A stretch of DNA of 64,000 nucleotides from Lactobacillus sp. YT155 (GCF_030504545.1 NZ_JAUKWP010000001.1:171255-235254); one strand, 5' to 3'. Shown: positions 49,152-58,274, counted from the stretch's first letter. Numbers and translations: made by a program. The notes: generated by a model from the letters alone, not told the origin.

Positions 49152-49220
49152 ATGGGCTCCGAAATCGAAATCACAGAAAATAGTAACTCCAGTCATAATT
49201 TCTCTAGAAAAAACCGCTGA
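49152..49220 (+). CDS. Candidate 22-aa small protein
   Basis: ORF of 22 codons (MGSEIEITENSNSSHNFSRK plus two residues) behind GGGAGGTGATTCCG, one of the strongest ribosome sites in the window, with 8-nt spacing. The product is hydrophilic (Glu-rich start, Ser/Asn middle, basic end), unlike membrane-active type I toxins. The 3' end overlaps the stem CGCTG-N6-CAGCG (49214-49229) and an independent terminator follows at 49296-49330. The roughly 420-bp gap it lies in (48944-49364) has no other gene visible. Could also be a leader ORF or an sRNA; no homology is claimed. Confidence 0.45.
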   Translation: MGSEIEITENSNSSHNFSRKNR

Positions 49221-49295
49221 AATCACAGCGAACAAGAAAAACAGAATATCATCTTATAACTGGACTTACTAGTTACAATTGAATAAGTACCATCG

Positions 49296-49330
49296 AACAA
49301 CCGTAAATTTTAGTCGGTTGTTTTTCTTTT
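49296..49330 (+). terminator. Terminator of the small ORF transcript
   Basis: Stem AACAACCG / CGGTTGTT (49296-49303, 49315-49322), 11-nt loop, then TTTCTTTT on the plus strand. It indicates an independent short plus-strand transcript upstream. Confidence 0.8.
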
Positions 49331-49338
49331 GGCAAAAT

Positions 49339-49369
49339 AAAAAAGACTAGCAATCAGCTAATCTTTATT
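49339..49369 (-). terminator. Terminator of marR (als locus)
   Basis: Stem AGATTAGC / GCTAGTCT with T-run on the minus strand, touching the marR stop. Confidence 0.8.
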
Positions 49370-49787
49370 CACCCGTAATTGTTTTAACAACTGTTTGAAT
49401 TCCTTCAACTAATTGAGAGTCTTCATCCACACCTGTTGTGGCAAATTTTTCTGCCCACCATTGTTTTCTAATCTCACGAATTTTAGGAGCGACTTTCTTT
49501 CCTTCGGCTCCTAAAGTTAACTTCACAGTTCGACCAGATCCGGATTCTTTTTGGATATAATCCATGTCTTGCATTTTATTAATCTCACGAGTAGCTAAGG
49601 CTTTATCAATCACTAACCCATCACAAATTTCCTTTTGAATAATTCCTGGATTATCGTCCACCATTAATAAGATGCACGAAGCCGTTGGATTCAAATGATA
49701 CTTCTGATATTTAACGTTCATATCTTTATAAAATTTCCGGTGTAATACGGAAATATTCTGGGCTAATTTACCTAAGTCATTCATCAT
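49365..49787 (-). CDS. MarR family regulator of alsSD
   Basis: 140 aa winged-helix protein: NPGIIQKEICDGLVIDKALATREINKMQDMDYIQKE holds the recognition helix and start of the wing. It is divergent from alsS-alsD and two matching palindromes flank the shared promoter, so it probably controls acetoin synthesis and itself. Bacillus uses the LysR protein AlsR instead. ATG after AGGAG. Confidence 0.85.
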   Translation of the reverse strand: MMNDLGKLAQNISVLHRKFYKDMNVKYQKYHLNPTASCILLMVDDNPGIIQKEICDGLVIDKALATREINKMQDMDYIQKESGSGRTVKLTLGAEGKKVAPKIREIRKQWWAEKFATTGVDEDSQLVEGIQTVVKTITGE

Positions 49788-49828
49788 CGATTAATCTCCT
49801 AATATACTTATTATAATATATTTTTATT

Positions 49829-49879
49829 GTTGACAAATCAACTAAACCGGTTATGATATTAGTAAGTTGATAAATCAAC
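49829..49879. promoter_or_regulatory. alsS promoter with two MarR-type operators
   Basis: GTTGACAAATCAAC (49829-49842) and GTTGATAAATCAAC (49866-49879) differ at one base. The first contains the alsS -35 TTGACA (49830-49835) and overlaps a minus-strand -35 for marR; the -10 TATGAT is 49852-49857 (16-nt spacer). The second falls just past the expected start. Centres are 37 bp apart. A binding dimer at each would block alsS. Confidence 0.75.
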
Positions 49880-49898
49880 ATAGCTAAGGAGAATTTCT

Positions 49899-51575
49899 AT
49901 GGAAAATAAAAAAACTGGTGCTCAAGCACTTGTAGAAACCATGGTTAATCATGGAATTGAATATGTTTTTGGTTTACCTGGTGCCAAAATCGACCGTTTA
50001 TTTGATGTTATTGAACATCAAAACATCAAAAACGCTCCTAAATTAATCGTCACTCGTCATGAACAAAATGCTGCTTTCATGGCTGGAGCAATTGGTAGAA
50101 TCACTGGCAAACCCGGTGTCGTTGCTGTAACTTCAGGTCCTGGTGTAGCTAATTTAGCTACTGGTCTAGTTACTGCTACCTCTGAAGGTGATCCAATCGT
50201 GGCTATCGGTGGACAAGTTACTCGTGATGACTTAGTTCGTCGTAGTCATCAAAGTATCGCTAACCGAGAATTGTTGACCTCGGTTACTAAAATGAGTGCT
50301 GAAGTTGAAGATGGCAACAACCTTTCCGAAACTTTTGCCAATGCTTATCAAATTGCCAAAGCTCCTAAGGGTGGTGCTAGTTTTATTTCCATTCCTCAAG
50401 ACGTTATGGATGGTGAAGTAACTCGCCAAAACATCACTTCTGTTCAAGATGTTGCACAAGGTGTACCTGCAAGAGAACAATTAAAGGAATTCGCTGATCG
50501 TATTAAGAACGCCGAAATGCCCGTAATTCTTGCCGGTATGCGTGCCTCTGAACCAAAAGCTACCATGGCATTACGTAAACTGTTAAAACAAATCAACATC
50601 CCAGTTGTAGAAACTTTCCAGGGTGCTGGAATTATTTCTCATGAACTAATCGATAATTTCTACGGACGTGTTGGTCTATTTAGAAATCAAACCGGTGACA
50701 TTCTCCTTAAGAAGAGTGATTTAGTTATCACTATCGGTTATGACCCAATTGAATATGAAGCTCGTAATTGGAACCAAGATCGCGACGGTTCAATTATTAA
50801 CTTGGACAGTATCTTGCCAGAAATCTCAACTGACTATCAACCAGATTTGATTTTACGTGGAGATTTAGCTGATACATTAGATGCCTTAGTTGAACAATTC
50901 ACTGACAAGTTCAACCTAGCTCCTGAAACAACTGATTACTTAAATAAAGTTAGAGAAGACCATCAATTAAAAGATATTCCACCAGTTTCAGATGATGAAA
51001 ACTTGGTTCATCCATTGTCTGTAATCCAAGCTCTTCAAGAACGTGTTACTGATGACACAACCGTTACCGTTGATGTCGGTAGTAACTATATTTGGATGGC
51101 TCGTCACTTTAAGAGTTATGAACCAAGAAAATTACTCTTCAGTAATGGTATGCAAACACTTGGTGTTGCATTGCCTTGGGCAATCTCAGCAGCTCTTCTT
51201 AACCCAGGCAAGAAAGTTATTTCTGTTTCCGGTGATGCTGGATTCATGTACTCAAGTCAAGAATTAGCAACTGCAGTTGAACATAAATTAAATATCATTC
51301 ACTTAGTTTGGAACGACGGTTATTACGATATGGTTAAGTTCCAAGCCGAAGCAAAATACGGTCAAGCTGCTGGTGTTAAAGTTGGTGGAGTTGATTTCGC
51401 TAAATATGCTGAAAGTTTTGGTGCTAAAGGAATTAAAGTTTCTAAAGATTATGATATTGCCAGTGCTTTAGATGAGGCCTTTGCCACAGAAGGACCTGTT
51501 GTAATTGATATTCCAATCGATTACCGTAATAATATTGAATTAAGTAAACAGATGATTGCTGATTCATTCTATTAA
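49899..51575 (+). CDS. alsS: Acetolactate synthase, catabolic
   Basis: 558 aa ThDP enzyme that joins two pyruvates to alpha-acetolactate. Glu of ThDP activation in VTRHEQNAAFMAG; GDAGFMYSSQEL...NDGYYDMV is the ThDP/Mg motif. The sequence and pairing with alsD mark the catabolic (FAD-independent AlsS) type rather than IlvB; no ilvN is present. It diverts pyruvate to acetoin under acid stress. ATG after AAGGAG. Confidence 0.95.
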   Translation: MENKKTGAQALVETMVNHGIEYVFGLPGAKIDRLFDVIEHQNIKNAPKLIVTRHEQNAAFMAGAIGRITGKPGVVAVTSGPGVANLATGLVTATSEGDPIVAIGGQVTRDDLVRRSHQSIANRELLTSVTKMSAEVEDGNNLSETFANAYQIAKAPKGGASFISIPQDVMDGEVTRQNITSVQDVAQGVPAREQLKEFADRIKNAEMPVILAGMRASEPKATMALRKLLKQINIPVVETFQGAGIISHELIDNFYGRVGLFRNQTGDILLKKSDLVITIGYDPIEYEARNWNQDRDGSIINLDSILPEISTDYQPDLILRGDLADTLDALVEQFTDKFNLAPETTDYLNKVREDHQLKDIPPVSDDENLVHPLSVIQALQERVTDDTTVTVDVGSNYIWMARHFKSYEPRKLLFSNGMQTLGVALPWAISAALLNPGKKVISVSGDAGFMYSSQELATAVEHKLNIIHLVWNDGYYDMVKFQAEAKYGQAAGVKVGGVDFAKYAESFGAKGIKVSKDYDIASALDEAFATEGPVVIDIPIDYRNNIELSKQMIADSFY

Positions 51576-51590
51576 AAAGAAGGTATAACG

Positions 51591-52304
51591 ATGGAGAATA
51601 CAAATACTTTGTATCAACATGGAACATTAGAATTGTTAGTTGACGGATTATTAGATGGAACCATGACCATGAAAGAATTGTTGAGTCATGGCAATACTGG
51701 AATTGGAACTGGTGAAGGTCTCGATGGCGAGCTAATCATTCTTGATGGTGTTGCTTATCAAGTTGATAGTCATGGCAAGGTTAACGTTGTAAATGACAGC
51801 TTCACAATGCCTTTTGCCACTGTACATCAAGCTGACTTCAAAGACTTCATCGACGTAAGCAACTTGTTGATGTCTGATTTTGAAAAAGAAATTGTTAATC
51901 AAGCGAATGCTAACAATACTTTCTTCGCAGTTTTAACAACTGGAACCTTCAAGAGTATTAAAACTCGTGCGGTTGCTAAATCAAAAAAACCGTATCCTAC
52001 ATTAGTAGAAACGGCTGAGAAACAAAGTGTCTTCGAACGTGAAAACACCACTGGAACATTATTGACCTACTATTCACCAGAATTGTTTAATGGTGTTGGC
52101 GTTAGTGGTTGTCATAGTCACTTCTTAGCTGACGACCATCAATTCGGTGGCCATGTTCTAGACTTTGAACTAGAACAAGGAAATTCTCAATTACAAATTC
52201 TTGATACTTTAATTCAACATTTACCAACTGATTCAACTGATTACATGCAACATAATTTTGACAATAGTCAGACTGCTGAAGCAATTGAAAAAGCAGAGAA
52301 ATAA
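51591..52304 (+). CDS. alsD: Alpha-acetolactate decarboxylase
   Basis: 237 aa. Converts acetolactate to acetoin. Zinc-binding His residues in GCHSHFLADDHQFGGHVLDF near residues 177-196 and a Glu/Arg-rich active site (LLSHGNTGIGTGEGLDGELI). Lies 15 bases after alsS with AGAAGG as ribosome site; same operon. Confidence 0.95.
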   Translation: MENTNTLYQHGTLELLVDGLLDGTMTMKELLSHGNTGIGTGEGLDGELIILDGVAYQVDSHGKVNVVNDSFTMPFATVHQADFKDFIDVSNLLMSDFEKEIVNQANANNTFFAVLTTGTFKSIKTRAVAKSKKPYPTLVETAEKQSVFERENTTGTLLTYYSPELFNGVGVSGCHSHFLADDHQFGGHVLDFELEQGNSQLQILDTLIQHLPTDSTDYMQHNFDNSQTAEAIEKAEK

Positions 52305-52337
52305 AAAAAGCTGAAGCTTAAGCTTCGGCTTTTTTGT
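52303..52337. terminator. Bidirectional terminator alsD / DUF975 gene
   Basis: Stem AAGC(T/C)GAAGCTT / AAGCTTCGGCTT with T-runs, between convergent genes. Confidence 0.9.
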
Positions 52338-53049
52338 TGTCTTGATTTTCAACTAAATCGTTAAAGAATGCCATTTGAGTAGCACTCATATATGGTGTGA
52401 ACCATAACAAACCGATTCCTAATGTAATAAGACAGAGAATGAACCAGCCAATGAAACTCAAATGAAGAACGAATAGATCCCATTTGTGGCCATTCATTAG
52501 TTTTCTACTTTGAGTAACATAGTCCATTACACTATATTGATCAGCTGTTCCTTCTTCTTTAGCTTTCTTGTATAGATAGTAAGCTTGAGAATAGCTATAT
52601 GCCTTGATGATTCCAGGGATTACAAATAGTAAACTCCATAACCAAACCCAGATTGTTTCCAAAATCATGATTAAGAAAATTTTCACGAAATCTTGCCCGT
52701 TGAAAATTTTGAAAGGTGCTTTGATTGGTGAAAATTCTAAATCTTTATTCTTCAACCAATCAATAAACTGAAAGTTAACACCGATCTCTAGTAATCCAGT
52801 TACGACGCTAACGATTAAAGAAATTATGAAAATTACAAACATTGCTTGTATTAACAAACCAGCTATAAAAGTTGTATCTTGTGGATCAATAAATGCCAAG
52901 GATGCAGTCATTCCAGTTATAACACTTTGATAAATAAAACTTACAAGATATGTGATTATCATAGGAATCAAAGACATGATAATGGCACTACCCCAATTGC
53001 CTCTGAATGTTTCTTTTACTTCTTGTTTTAATTCTGCTCTTGTTTTCAT
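52318..53049 (-). CDS. DUF975 family membrane protein
   Basis: 243 aa with about five membrane helices. The start KTRAELKQEVKETFRGNWG and SYSQAYYLYKK...YSVMDYVTQSRKLMNGHKWDLFVL are typical of DUF975. Function unknown. Third and last gene of a membrane-protein operon with the basic-tail protein and a DUF805 protein. Confidence 0.85.
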   Translation of the reverse strand: MKTRAELKQEVKETFRGNWGSAIIMSLIPMIITYLVSFIYQSVITGMTASLAFIDPQDTTFIAGLLIQAMFVIFIISLIVSVVTGLLEIGVNFQFIDWLKNKDLEFSPIKAPFKIFNGQDFVKIFLIMILETIWVWLWSLLFVIPGIIKAYSYSQAYYLYKKAKEEGTADQYSVMDYVTQSRKLMNGHKWDLFVLHLSFIGWFILCLITLGIGLLWFTPYMSATQMAFFNDLVENQDNKKAEA

Positions 53050-53080
53050 TTAAAATAGTCTCCCTCAAATCCGAACGGTA

Positions 53081-53542
53081 CTACTTAGTAGCTTTGCTTG
53101 CAGCTTTTGTTGTTTTAGCTTTAGCTGCTGTTGATTTTGTTGTAGTCTTAGTTGTTTTAGCAGCTGCCTTTGCAGGTTTTGCTGTTCTAAAATTCAAGTA
53201 GTTAATGAAGAATACAGCTAAAATCAAGACAGTTGCAGGAATGATCAAGAAGAACATCAATACTAATGGTAATAATGAACCAATGATTGATAGGATAATT
53301 CCTAATCCTTCACCTTTACCAACTGATTTTGTTGATAAAACATAAATTGATAATACTGTGATAACAACACTTAAACACCCTAAAACTGACCAGTACATGA
53401 TAGTTCCAAAGCCTGATGAATAAATGTTTAGTAATGGTTTCCAACCTGAAGTATCAGCTGCCCAGTTGCTAAATCCGAAAATATATACAATTACTTGAAT
53501 AATTGCTAACCAAAAAATTCCTTTAATAAGTGATTTGTTCAT
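53081..53542 (-). CDS. Membrane protein with histone-H1-like Lys/Ala tail
   Basis: 153 aa. Four membrane helices (about 8-25, 47-69, 78-94, 97-116) are followed by a tail of about 34 residues almost only Lys, Ala, Thr and Ser (AKPAKAAAKTTKTTTKSTAA...). Such tails occur on H1-like nucleoid proteins and on some surface proteins. Function unknown; it might anchor DNA, RNA or anionic lipid to the membrane (inference). Its ATG overlaps the DUF805 stop (ATGA). Confidence 0.75.
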   Translation of the reverse strand: MNKSLIKGIFWLAIIQVIVYIFGFSNWAADTSGWKPLLNIYSSGFGTIMYWSVLGCLSVVITVLSIYVLSTKSVGKGEGLGIILSIIGSLLPLVLMFFLIIPATVLILAVFFINYLNFRTAKPAKAAAKTTKTTTKSTAAKAKTTKAASKATK

Positions 53543-54087
53543 TTTTTACTCTCCTGTTTTTTGCTTGGCATTAGTGAAACAATAAAGAAAAATATTGCTA
53601 CTCCCCAATCAGCCAAGTCTAATAATGTACGTGCGGGAAGCAATGATGACAAGAATCCGGTCATATATGCTGGATCAGTTGTCGCCATTGAATCAAACAT
53701 CCCACTAGTTATTGCCCCAATTAATGCCGGTATTACTAATAGTGGAGCAATGTATCTCACTAATAGTAGTAAACACCACCAAGGTGATAATCCGGTATCT
53801 CTAGTTCTTCTTACCAATAATGAAATCCTTGGTATGAAAGTTGCTAAGCTCCATAACGCGAGCAAGATTAAGAATATTACGACAACAATCATTATGCTCC
53901 CAAATATACTCATACTTGCATCATCTTGGCTAGTTGCTATTACAACGACTAGAGAAATAATAAATACTATCACTAAAAATGCAGTAATAATTGCATTACA
54001 TAAGACAGTCCACCAATAATCAGCAACTGTCGATTTGCCTTTGAAATTTACATAGTTCTTCCAAAAATTTGCATAAGCTTTTAACAT
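53539..54087 (-). CDS. DUF805 family membrane protein
   Basis: 182 aa with four to five membrane helices. YANFWKNYVNFKGKSTVADYWW at the start and RISLLVRRTRDTGLSPWW in the middle are the DUF805 core. Function unknown. First gene of the three-gene membrane operon, ATG after AAGGAGG. Confidence 0.88.
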   Translation of the reverse strand: MLKAYANFWKNYVNFKGKSTVADYWWTVLCNAIITAFLVIVFIISLVVVIATSQDDASMSIFGSIMIVVVIFLILLALWSLATFIPRISLLVRRTRDTGLSPWWCLLLLVRYIAPLLVIPALIGAITSGMFDSMATTDPAYMTGFLSSLLPARTLLDLADWGVAIFFFIVSLMPSKKQESKK

Positions 54088-54213
54088 TTTTATCCTCCTT
54101 CCCCAAATATGATGTACTTTATTTTATCATATTTATCTAATGGTAAGAAGGTTTTCTGAAAATTGGTTGTCTTATTTCGTGCTATTCAGAAATTTTTTTG
54201 TCATAATAAAAGT

Positions 54214-55065
54214 ATGAATATAAAAAATTTGACTCAAAACAAAATAATTAAAAAGATATTTGAATTAATTCTTATTATCGTTGGACTTGAACTAATTGCC
54301 ATGAGTGTGACCATGTTCTTTGCACCACATTCAATTGCGGCAGGAGGCGCAACCGGTGTTTCTATTCTCTTCAATGAATTGTTTAAGATTCCACTTGCGG
54401 CAACCCTCTTCGTTTTTAACGTTATCATGCTGGTTCTTTCATATATCTTTTTGGACAAAGTCACTACTGCAAAAATCACTTTTGGAAGTGTGACACTACC
54501 AATATTGATTGCTCTTACTCCTAATATCATGGTAATTAAGAACATTCTCTTATCAGATATTATTGGAAGTATTATTTTTGGTGTAGGATTATCAATCCTT
54601 TATCGCCACGATACTCCTAGTGGTGGAACCACGGTACCACCAATGATTTTCAAAAAATACTTTCACATTCGAAACGCCAATAGTCTATTCGTAATTGATG
54701 CCATAGTTTGCCTGGGAAATATTTTTGTCTCCGGATTTGAGACTTTCTTCTTGGCAATTCTATCTGTGGGAATCTCAACAATTGTTATTAATTATATTGA
54801 AACAGGTGTAATTAAGAAACAAGTTATCTATGTAATGAGCGAAACAAAGATTGAAGAAATTAAACAAGCTTTGGCCTATGATATTGAAGCAGGTGGAACA
54901 GTCTTTAATGTCCAAGGAATGTATTCGAATGACCACAAACAAATGTTAATGATTGTTACTGAGACACAAAACTACGGACATTTTCTAAACATTATCCAAG
55001 GAATCGATCCCGATGCTTTCATTCTCGCCGACACTATGGCCGAAGTTCATAACGGCAATATATAG
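54214..55065 (+). CDS. YitT family membrane protein
   Basis: 283 aa: five to six membrane helices (SIAAGGATGVSILFN, DTPSGGTTVPPMIFKKYF) then a cytoplasmic DUF2179 domain (about 200-280, VIYVMSETKIEEIKQAL). Function unknown. No ribosome site precedes the ATG at 54214; a CATAAT -10-like box ends six bases before it, so the message might be leaderless. A TTG at 54163 is the alternative start with AAGAAGG at a long spacing. Confidence 0.8.
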   Translation: MNIKNLTQNKIIKKIFELILIIVGLELIAMSVTMFFAPHSIAAGGATGVSILFNELFKIPLAATLFVFNVIMLVLSYIFLDKVTTAKITFGSVTLPILIALTPNIMVIKNILLSDIIGSIIFGVGLSILYRHDTPSGGTTVPPMIFKKYFHIRNANSLFVIDAIVCLGNIFVSGFETFFLAILSVGISTIVINYIETGVIKKQVIYVMSETKIEEIKQALAYDIEAGGTVFNVQGMYSNDHKQMLMIVTETQNYGHFLNIIQGIDPDAFILADTMAEVHNGNI

Positions 55066-55084
55066 AGCGTGACAAGTAAAGTAT

Positions 55085-55117
55085 AAAAAAGAGCTGAATT
55101 TAATCAGCTCTTTTTTA
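55085..55117. terminator. Bidirectional terminator YitT gene / MFS gene
   Basis: Stem AAAAAAGAGCTGA / TCAGCTCTTTTTT with loop ATTTAA, between convergent genes. Confidence 0.9.
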
Positions 55118-56311
55118 TTGCTCAACTTCTGAGCGTGTATTATCACGCTCTTTTCTTATCATCTTATTTAATAGAACTACCACAAAAATTGCCAATACTG
55201 CAAAAACAGCACTCCCGAAACCAATTGATCTCAATCCGAATTCATGAACGGCCCAGCTTCCAGCTCCCGATCCTAGAGAAATTCCAAAGTTGAAAAAGAC
55301 TGGGTTTAATGAGGAGGCTAACACCATTGATTGTGGATAAGAACGTTCCGCTACATCAAAGAAATGAATTTGAATTGATGATCCAGTCATATTAAAGGTT
55401 AGTTCCGCCGCTAAAATGACTATCATAGCTAAAACAACATTTCCTAAGGTGTAATAAAAAAGAAGGAAGAAAATGACTTGGATGCCAAATATATAAGGAA
55501 TTTTCTTTAGTCCATCATGATCAGCTAACCACCCAGCTATTTGACTACTTATAATTGAAAGCACTCCGATAATCGATAGTGTCAGACTTAATTCAGTAGC
55601 ACTGAATTTCAATATTCCAGTAAATACTGGTGTCAAAAATGTATTAAATAAGTTACTTGCGGCAGCGTTGAAGATTGGTAAGATAACACCGACAATAATT
55701 AATGGATCTTTTAACAAATCTAATTGCTTAAAAATACTTTCATCACCAGCTGATTGCAAGTCTTTAGGTAAGGATATTGAGGCTAAGAACAGTGTGATTA
55801 AAGATAGTCCGATAATCACCCAGAAAGAATAGTGCCAGTCGGCAATGTGAGCAATATAGGTCCCCATAGGTAATCCGGCAACGGTAGCAATACTGAAGCC
55901 AGAGAAAATCCAAGCAATCATAAAAGCTCTTTTCTTCGGCGGAGCAATCGCATTACCATAGGTTAACGAAATCGACAATAATGCCCCTGAAACAGCAGCA
56001 GTGATAATTCTTGATATTAATAGAATAGTAAAATTAGTCGACAACGCACTCATTAAGTTACCCAAGATGTAAATAATCATTAAGGTAAAAAAGGCGTTGA
56101 AATATTTATGTTTTCCTATAATGATAGAAACAAATGGTGTACAGATTGCATAGACAAAAGCAAAAATTGTCACTAACAATCCCACAACTGATAGAGGCTC
56201 ATGGAAGTCTTGCGAAATATTACTAATAATTCCTGAGATTAGAAATTCACTACAACCTAATGTAAATGAAATCAACACTAGGACAATGAATCGAAATTTA
56301 AATGACTTCAT
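55115..56311 (-). CDS. MFS transporter, DHA1-like (AraJ/YdhP type)
   Basis: 398 aa with 12 hydrophobic helices. LGCSEFLISGIISNISQDF, ISRIITAAVSGALLSISLTYGN and FSIATVAGLPMGTYIAHI match the arabinose-efflux/drug-efflux DHA1 group. Substrate unknown. ATG after GGGAGGG. Divergent from the GyrI-like gene. Confidence 0.87.
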   Translation of the reverse strand: MKSFKFRFIVLVLISFTLGCSEFLISGIISNISQDFHEPLSVVGLLVTIFAFVYAICTPFVSIIIGKHKYFNAFFTLMIIYILGNLMSALSTNFTILLISRIITAAVSGALLSISLTYGNAIAPPKKRAFMIAWIFSGFSIATVAGLPMGTYIAHIADWHYSFWVIIGLSLITLFLASISLPKDLQSAGDESIFKQLDLLKDPLIIVGVILPIFNAAASNLFNTFLTPVFTGILKFSATELSLTLSIIGVLSIISSQIAGWLADHDGLKKIPYIFGIQVIFFLLFYYTLGNVVLAMIVILAAELTFNMTGSSIQIHFFDVAERSYPQSMVLASSLNPVFFNFGISLGSGAGSWAVHEFGLRSIGFGSAVFAVLAIFVVVLLNKMIRKERDNTRSEVEQ

Positions 56312-56417
56312 GTTTACCCTCCCTTTTTCAAACTAAATAATTATAAAACAAAACATGCCCATCAGGCAATTCACTAATCTCAAAAAATCAGATATAATTC
56401 TCAAAAGGAGTAAATTT

Positions 56418-57038
56418 ATGAAATTTGAATGGCGTAAAGAAGAAAAAGAAATCTATCTACCAAAGGGAATTCAAGTACTCGACTTGCCCGAATATAATTA
56501 CATCACCATTACTGGAACAGGGAATCCAAATCAACCGGATTTTTCCGAACATATCCAAGCTCTCTATCCAATTGCTTATGGAATTCGGATGGCTTTAAAG
56601 AAAGGCCAACTAGGAAATCCGTTTGAATACACCGTCTATCCGCTGGAAGGTGTCTGGACTACAAGCGATGGTTCCAAAAATGAAACTTTAAATAAAGATG
56701 CTTTAGTTTACAAAATCATGATTCGTCAACCAGTTCTTGCTACTGAAGAATTATTTGATGAAATCAAAGAAAATGTTATTGCTAAGAAATCCAATCAATA
56801 CTTCACCGATGTAAAATGGGAAAGTTATCAAGATGGCAAAGTGATTGAAGCAATGCATACTGGTCCTTTTGACACCGAAATTGAAACCTTCCAAAAAATG
56901 CATGACTTTATGGAAGAAAACAATTTAGAGCGAACAACACTCATGGGTGACTATCAACATCGAGAAATATATTTGTCTGATTTTCGTAAAGTTACTCCAG
57001 ATAAACTCAAAACCGTTCTCCGATATAAACTCAAATAA
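56418..57038 (+). CDS. GyrI-like small-molecule-binding domain protein
   Basis: 206 aa stand-alone domain of the GyrI/AraC-effector-binding fold, with no DNA-binding part. KFEWRKEEKEIYLPKG, NYITITGTGNPNQPDFSEHIQALYPIAYGIRM and IEAMHTGPFDTEIETF are family marks. Relatives hydrolyse or bind hydrophobic compounds. ATG at 56418 after AAAGGAG. Neighbour of an MFS exporter, which may be a functional link. Confidence 0.82.
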   Translation: MKFEWRKEEKEIYLPKGIQVLDLPEYNYITITGTGNPNQPDFSEHIQALYPIAYGIRMALKKGQLGNPFEYTVYPLEGVWTTSDGSKNETLNKDALVYKIMIRQPVLATEELFDEIKENVIAKKSNQYFTDVKWESYQDGKVIEAMHTGPFDTEIETFQKMHDFMEENNLERTTLMGDYQHREIYLSDFRKVTPDKLKTVLRYKLK

Positions 57039-57065
57039 AAAGAACACTCAATGTGTTCTTTTTTA
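57036..57065 (+). terminator. Terminator of GyrI-like gene
   Basis: Stem AAAGAACAC / GTGTTCTTT with T-run, directly after the stop. Confidence 0.88.
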
Positions 57066-57097
57066 CTTTATATATAAGATGGTATTGCTATATGAAT

Positions 57098-57127
57098 TAA
57101 AAAAACATCTCTTATTGAGATGTTTTA
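57098..57127 (-). terminator. Terminator of ald
   Basis: Stem AAAACATCTC / GAGATGTTTT with T-run on the minus strand, ten bases after the ald stop. Confidence 0.85.
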
Positions 57128-57135
57128 AATTTTAT

Positions 57136-58233
57136 CTATTTAAATTCTACATATGGTAGATCTAAACTGTCGGCAACAGCTTTTTCAGTCAAGTTGCCTT
57201 GGTAAGTGTTAATTCCTGTCAACACTGTGTTGTTCTTAGCAGCTTCTTTAACTCCCAAGTTAGCAATTTGTACTGCATATGGAATTGTAGCAGCACTCAA
57301 TGCTTGAGTACCTGTTCTTGGAGCTGCACCAGGAATATTAGGAACTGTATAATGTGTAACACCATACATTTCATATGTTGGTTCATCATGACTAGTAATC
57401 TTAGTTGATGTTTCAAAGATTCCACCTTGATCAATTGGAATATCAACCACAACAGATCCTGGTTCCATACTCTTAATCATTTCTTCAGTAACTAATTTTG
57501 GAGCTGCAGCACCTGGAATTAATACGGCACCAACAACTAAATCAGCTTTTTCAACTGCATCGGCAATATTTTGTGGATTTGACATTAATGTTTGTACTTT
57601 ACCATCAAAGATATCTTCGATTTCAGCCAAACGTTTAGCATTGATATCAAGTAAAGTTACATTAGCACCCATACCAACAGCAATCTTAGCAGCGTTGACA
57701 CCAACGACACCACCACCAATGATAACTACTTCTCCACGTTTAACACCCGGCACTCCCGATAGAATAATTCCTTTACCACCATGGTTTTGTTCTAGGAAAT
57801 GAGCCCCTATTTGAACTGACATTCTACCAGCAATTTCACTCATTGGTGTTAATAATGGCAAGCTGCCATCTTTACCAACCATGGTTTCATAACCAATTCC
57901 GGTAACTTTTGCCTTAAGAAGGGCATCGGTTAAGCCCTTACCAGCAGCTAAATGTAAGTAGGTATAGATTATTAAGTCTTCTCTGAAGTAGTGATATTCT
58001 TCTGGCAATGGTTCTTTAACTTTGATTATCATTTCTGCAGACCAAGCTTCATCAGCAGAAGTAATCTTAGCTCCAGCTTTTTCATATTCGGCATCTGTGT
58101 AACCAGAACCAACACCAGCATTTGCTTCAACTAAAACAGTATGTCCAGCTTTAACTAAATTAAACACACCTGCTGGAGTACTACCGACACGTTCTTCTTC
58201 ATTCTTAATTTCCTTAGGAATACCAATAATCAT
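57136..58233 (-). CDS. ald: Alanine dehydrogenase
   Basis: 365 aa. NAD-dependent oxidative deamination of L-alanine to pyruvate and ammonium (reversible). [20 protein letters not shown] start with Arg/Lys substrate residues, [17 protein letters not shown], and Rossmann motif [24 protein letters not shown] at 58233 after GGAGGAG; the longer frame overlaps the ribosome site. It follows the amino acid permease gene and has its own promoter and a perfect cre. Confidence 0.95.
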   Translation of the reverse strand: MIIGIPKEIKNEEERVGSTPAGVFNLVKAGHTVLVEANAGVGSGYTDAEYEKAGAKITSADEAWSAEMIIKVKEPLPEEYHYFREDLIIYTYLHLAAGKGLTDALLKAKVTGIGYETMVGKDGSLPLLTPMSEIAGRMSVQIGAHFLEQNHGGKGIILSGVPGVKRGEVVIIGGGVVGVNAAKIAVGMGANVTLLDINAKRLAEIEDIFDGKVQTLMSNPQNIADAVEKADLVVGAVLIPGAAAPKLVTEEMIKSMEPGSVVVDIPIDQGGIFETSTKITSHDEPTYEMYGVTHYTVPNIPGAAPRTGTQALSAATIPYAVQIANLGVKEAAKNNTVLTGINTYQGNLTEKAVADSLDLPYVEFK

Positions 58234-58260
58234 AACAAACTCCTCCAAACTTATTTTTGT

Positions 58261-58274
58261 TGAAATCGCTTACA
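58261..58274. promoter_or_regulatory. cre box in ald leader
   Basis: TGAAATCGCTTACA fits the cre consensus TGWAANCGNTNWCA at every defined position. It lies about 85 bases past the expected start of the ald transcript, so CcpA could act as a roadblock. Confidence 0.8.

Noticed and set aside
49146-49275. About 40-codon open second frame overlapping the 22-aa ORF
   Set aside because: No ATG/GTG/TTG start; kept only as a note in the small-ORF finding.
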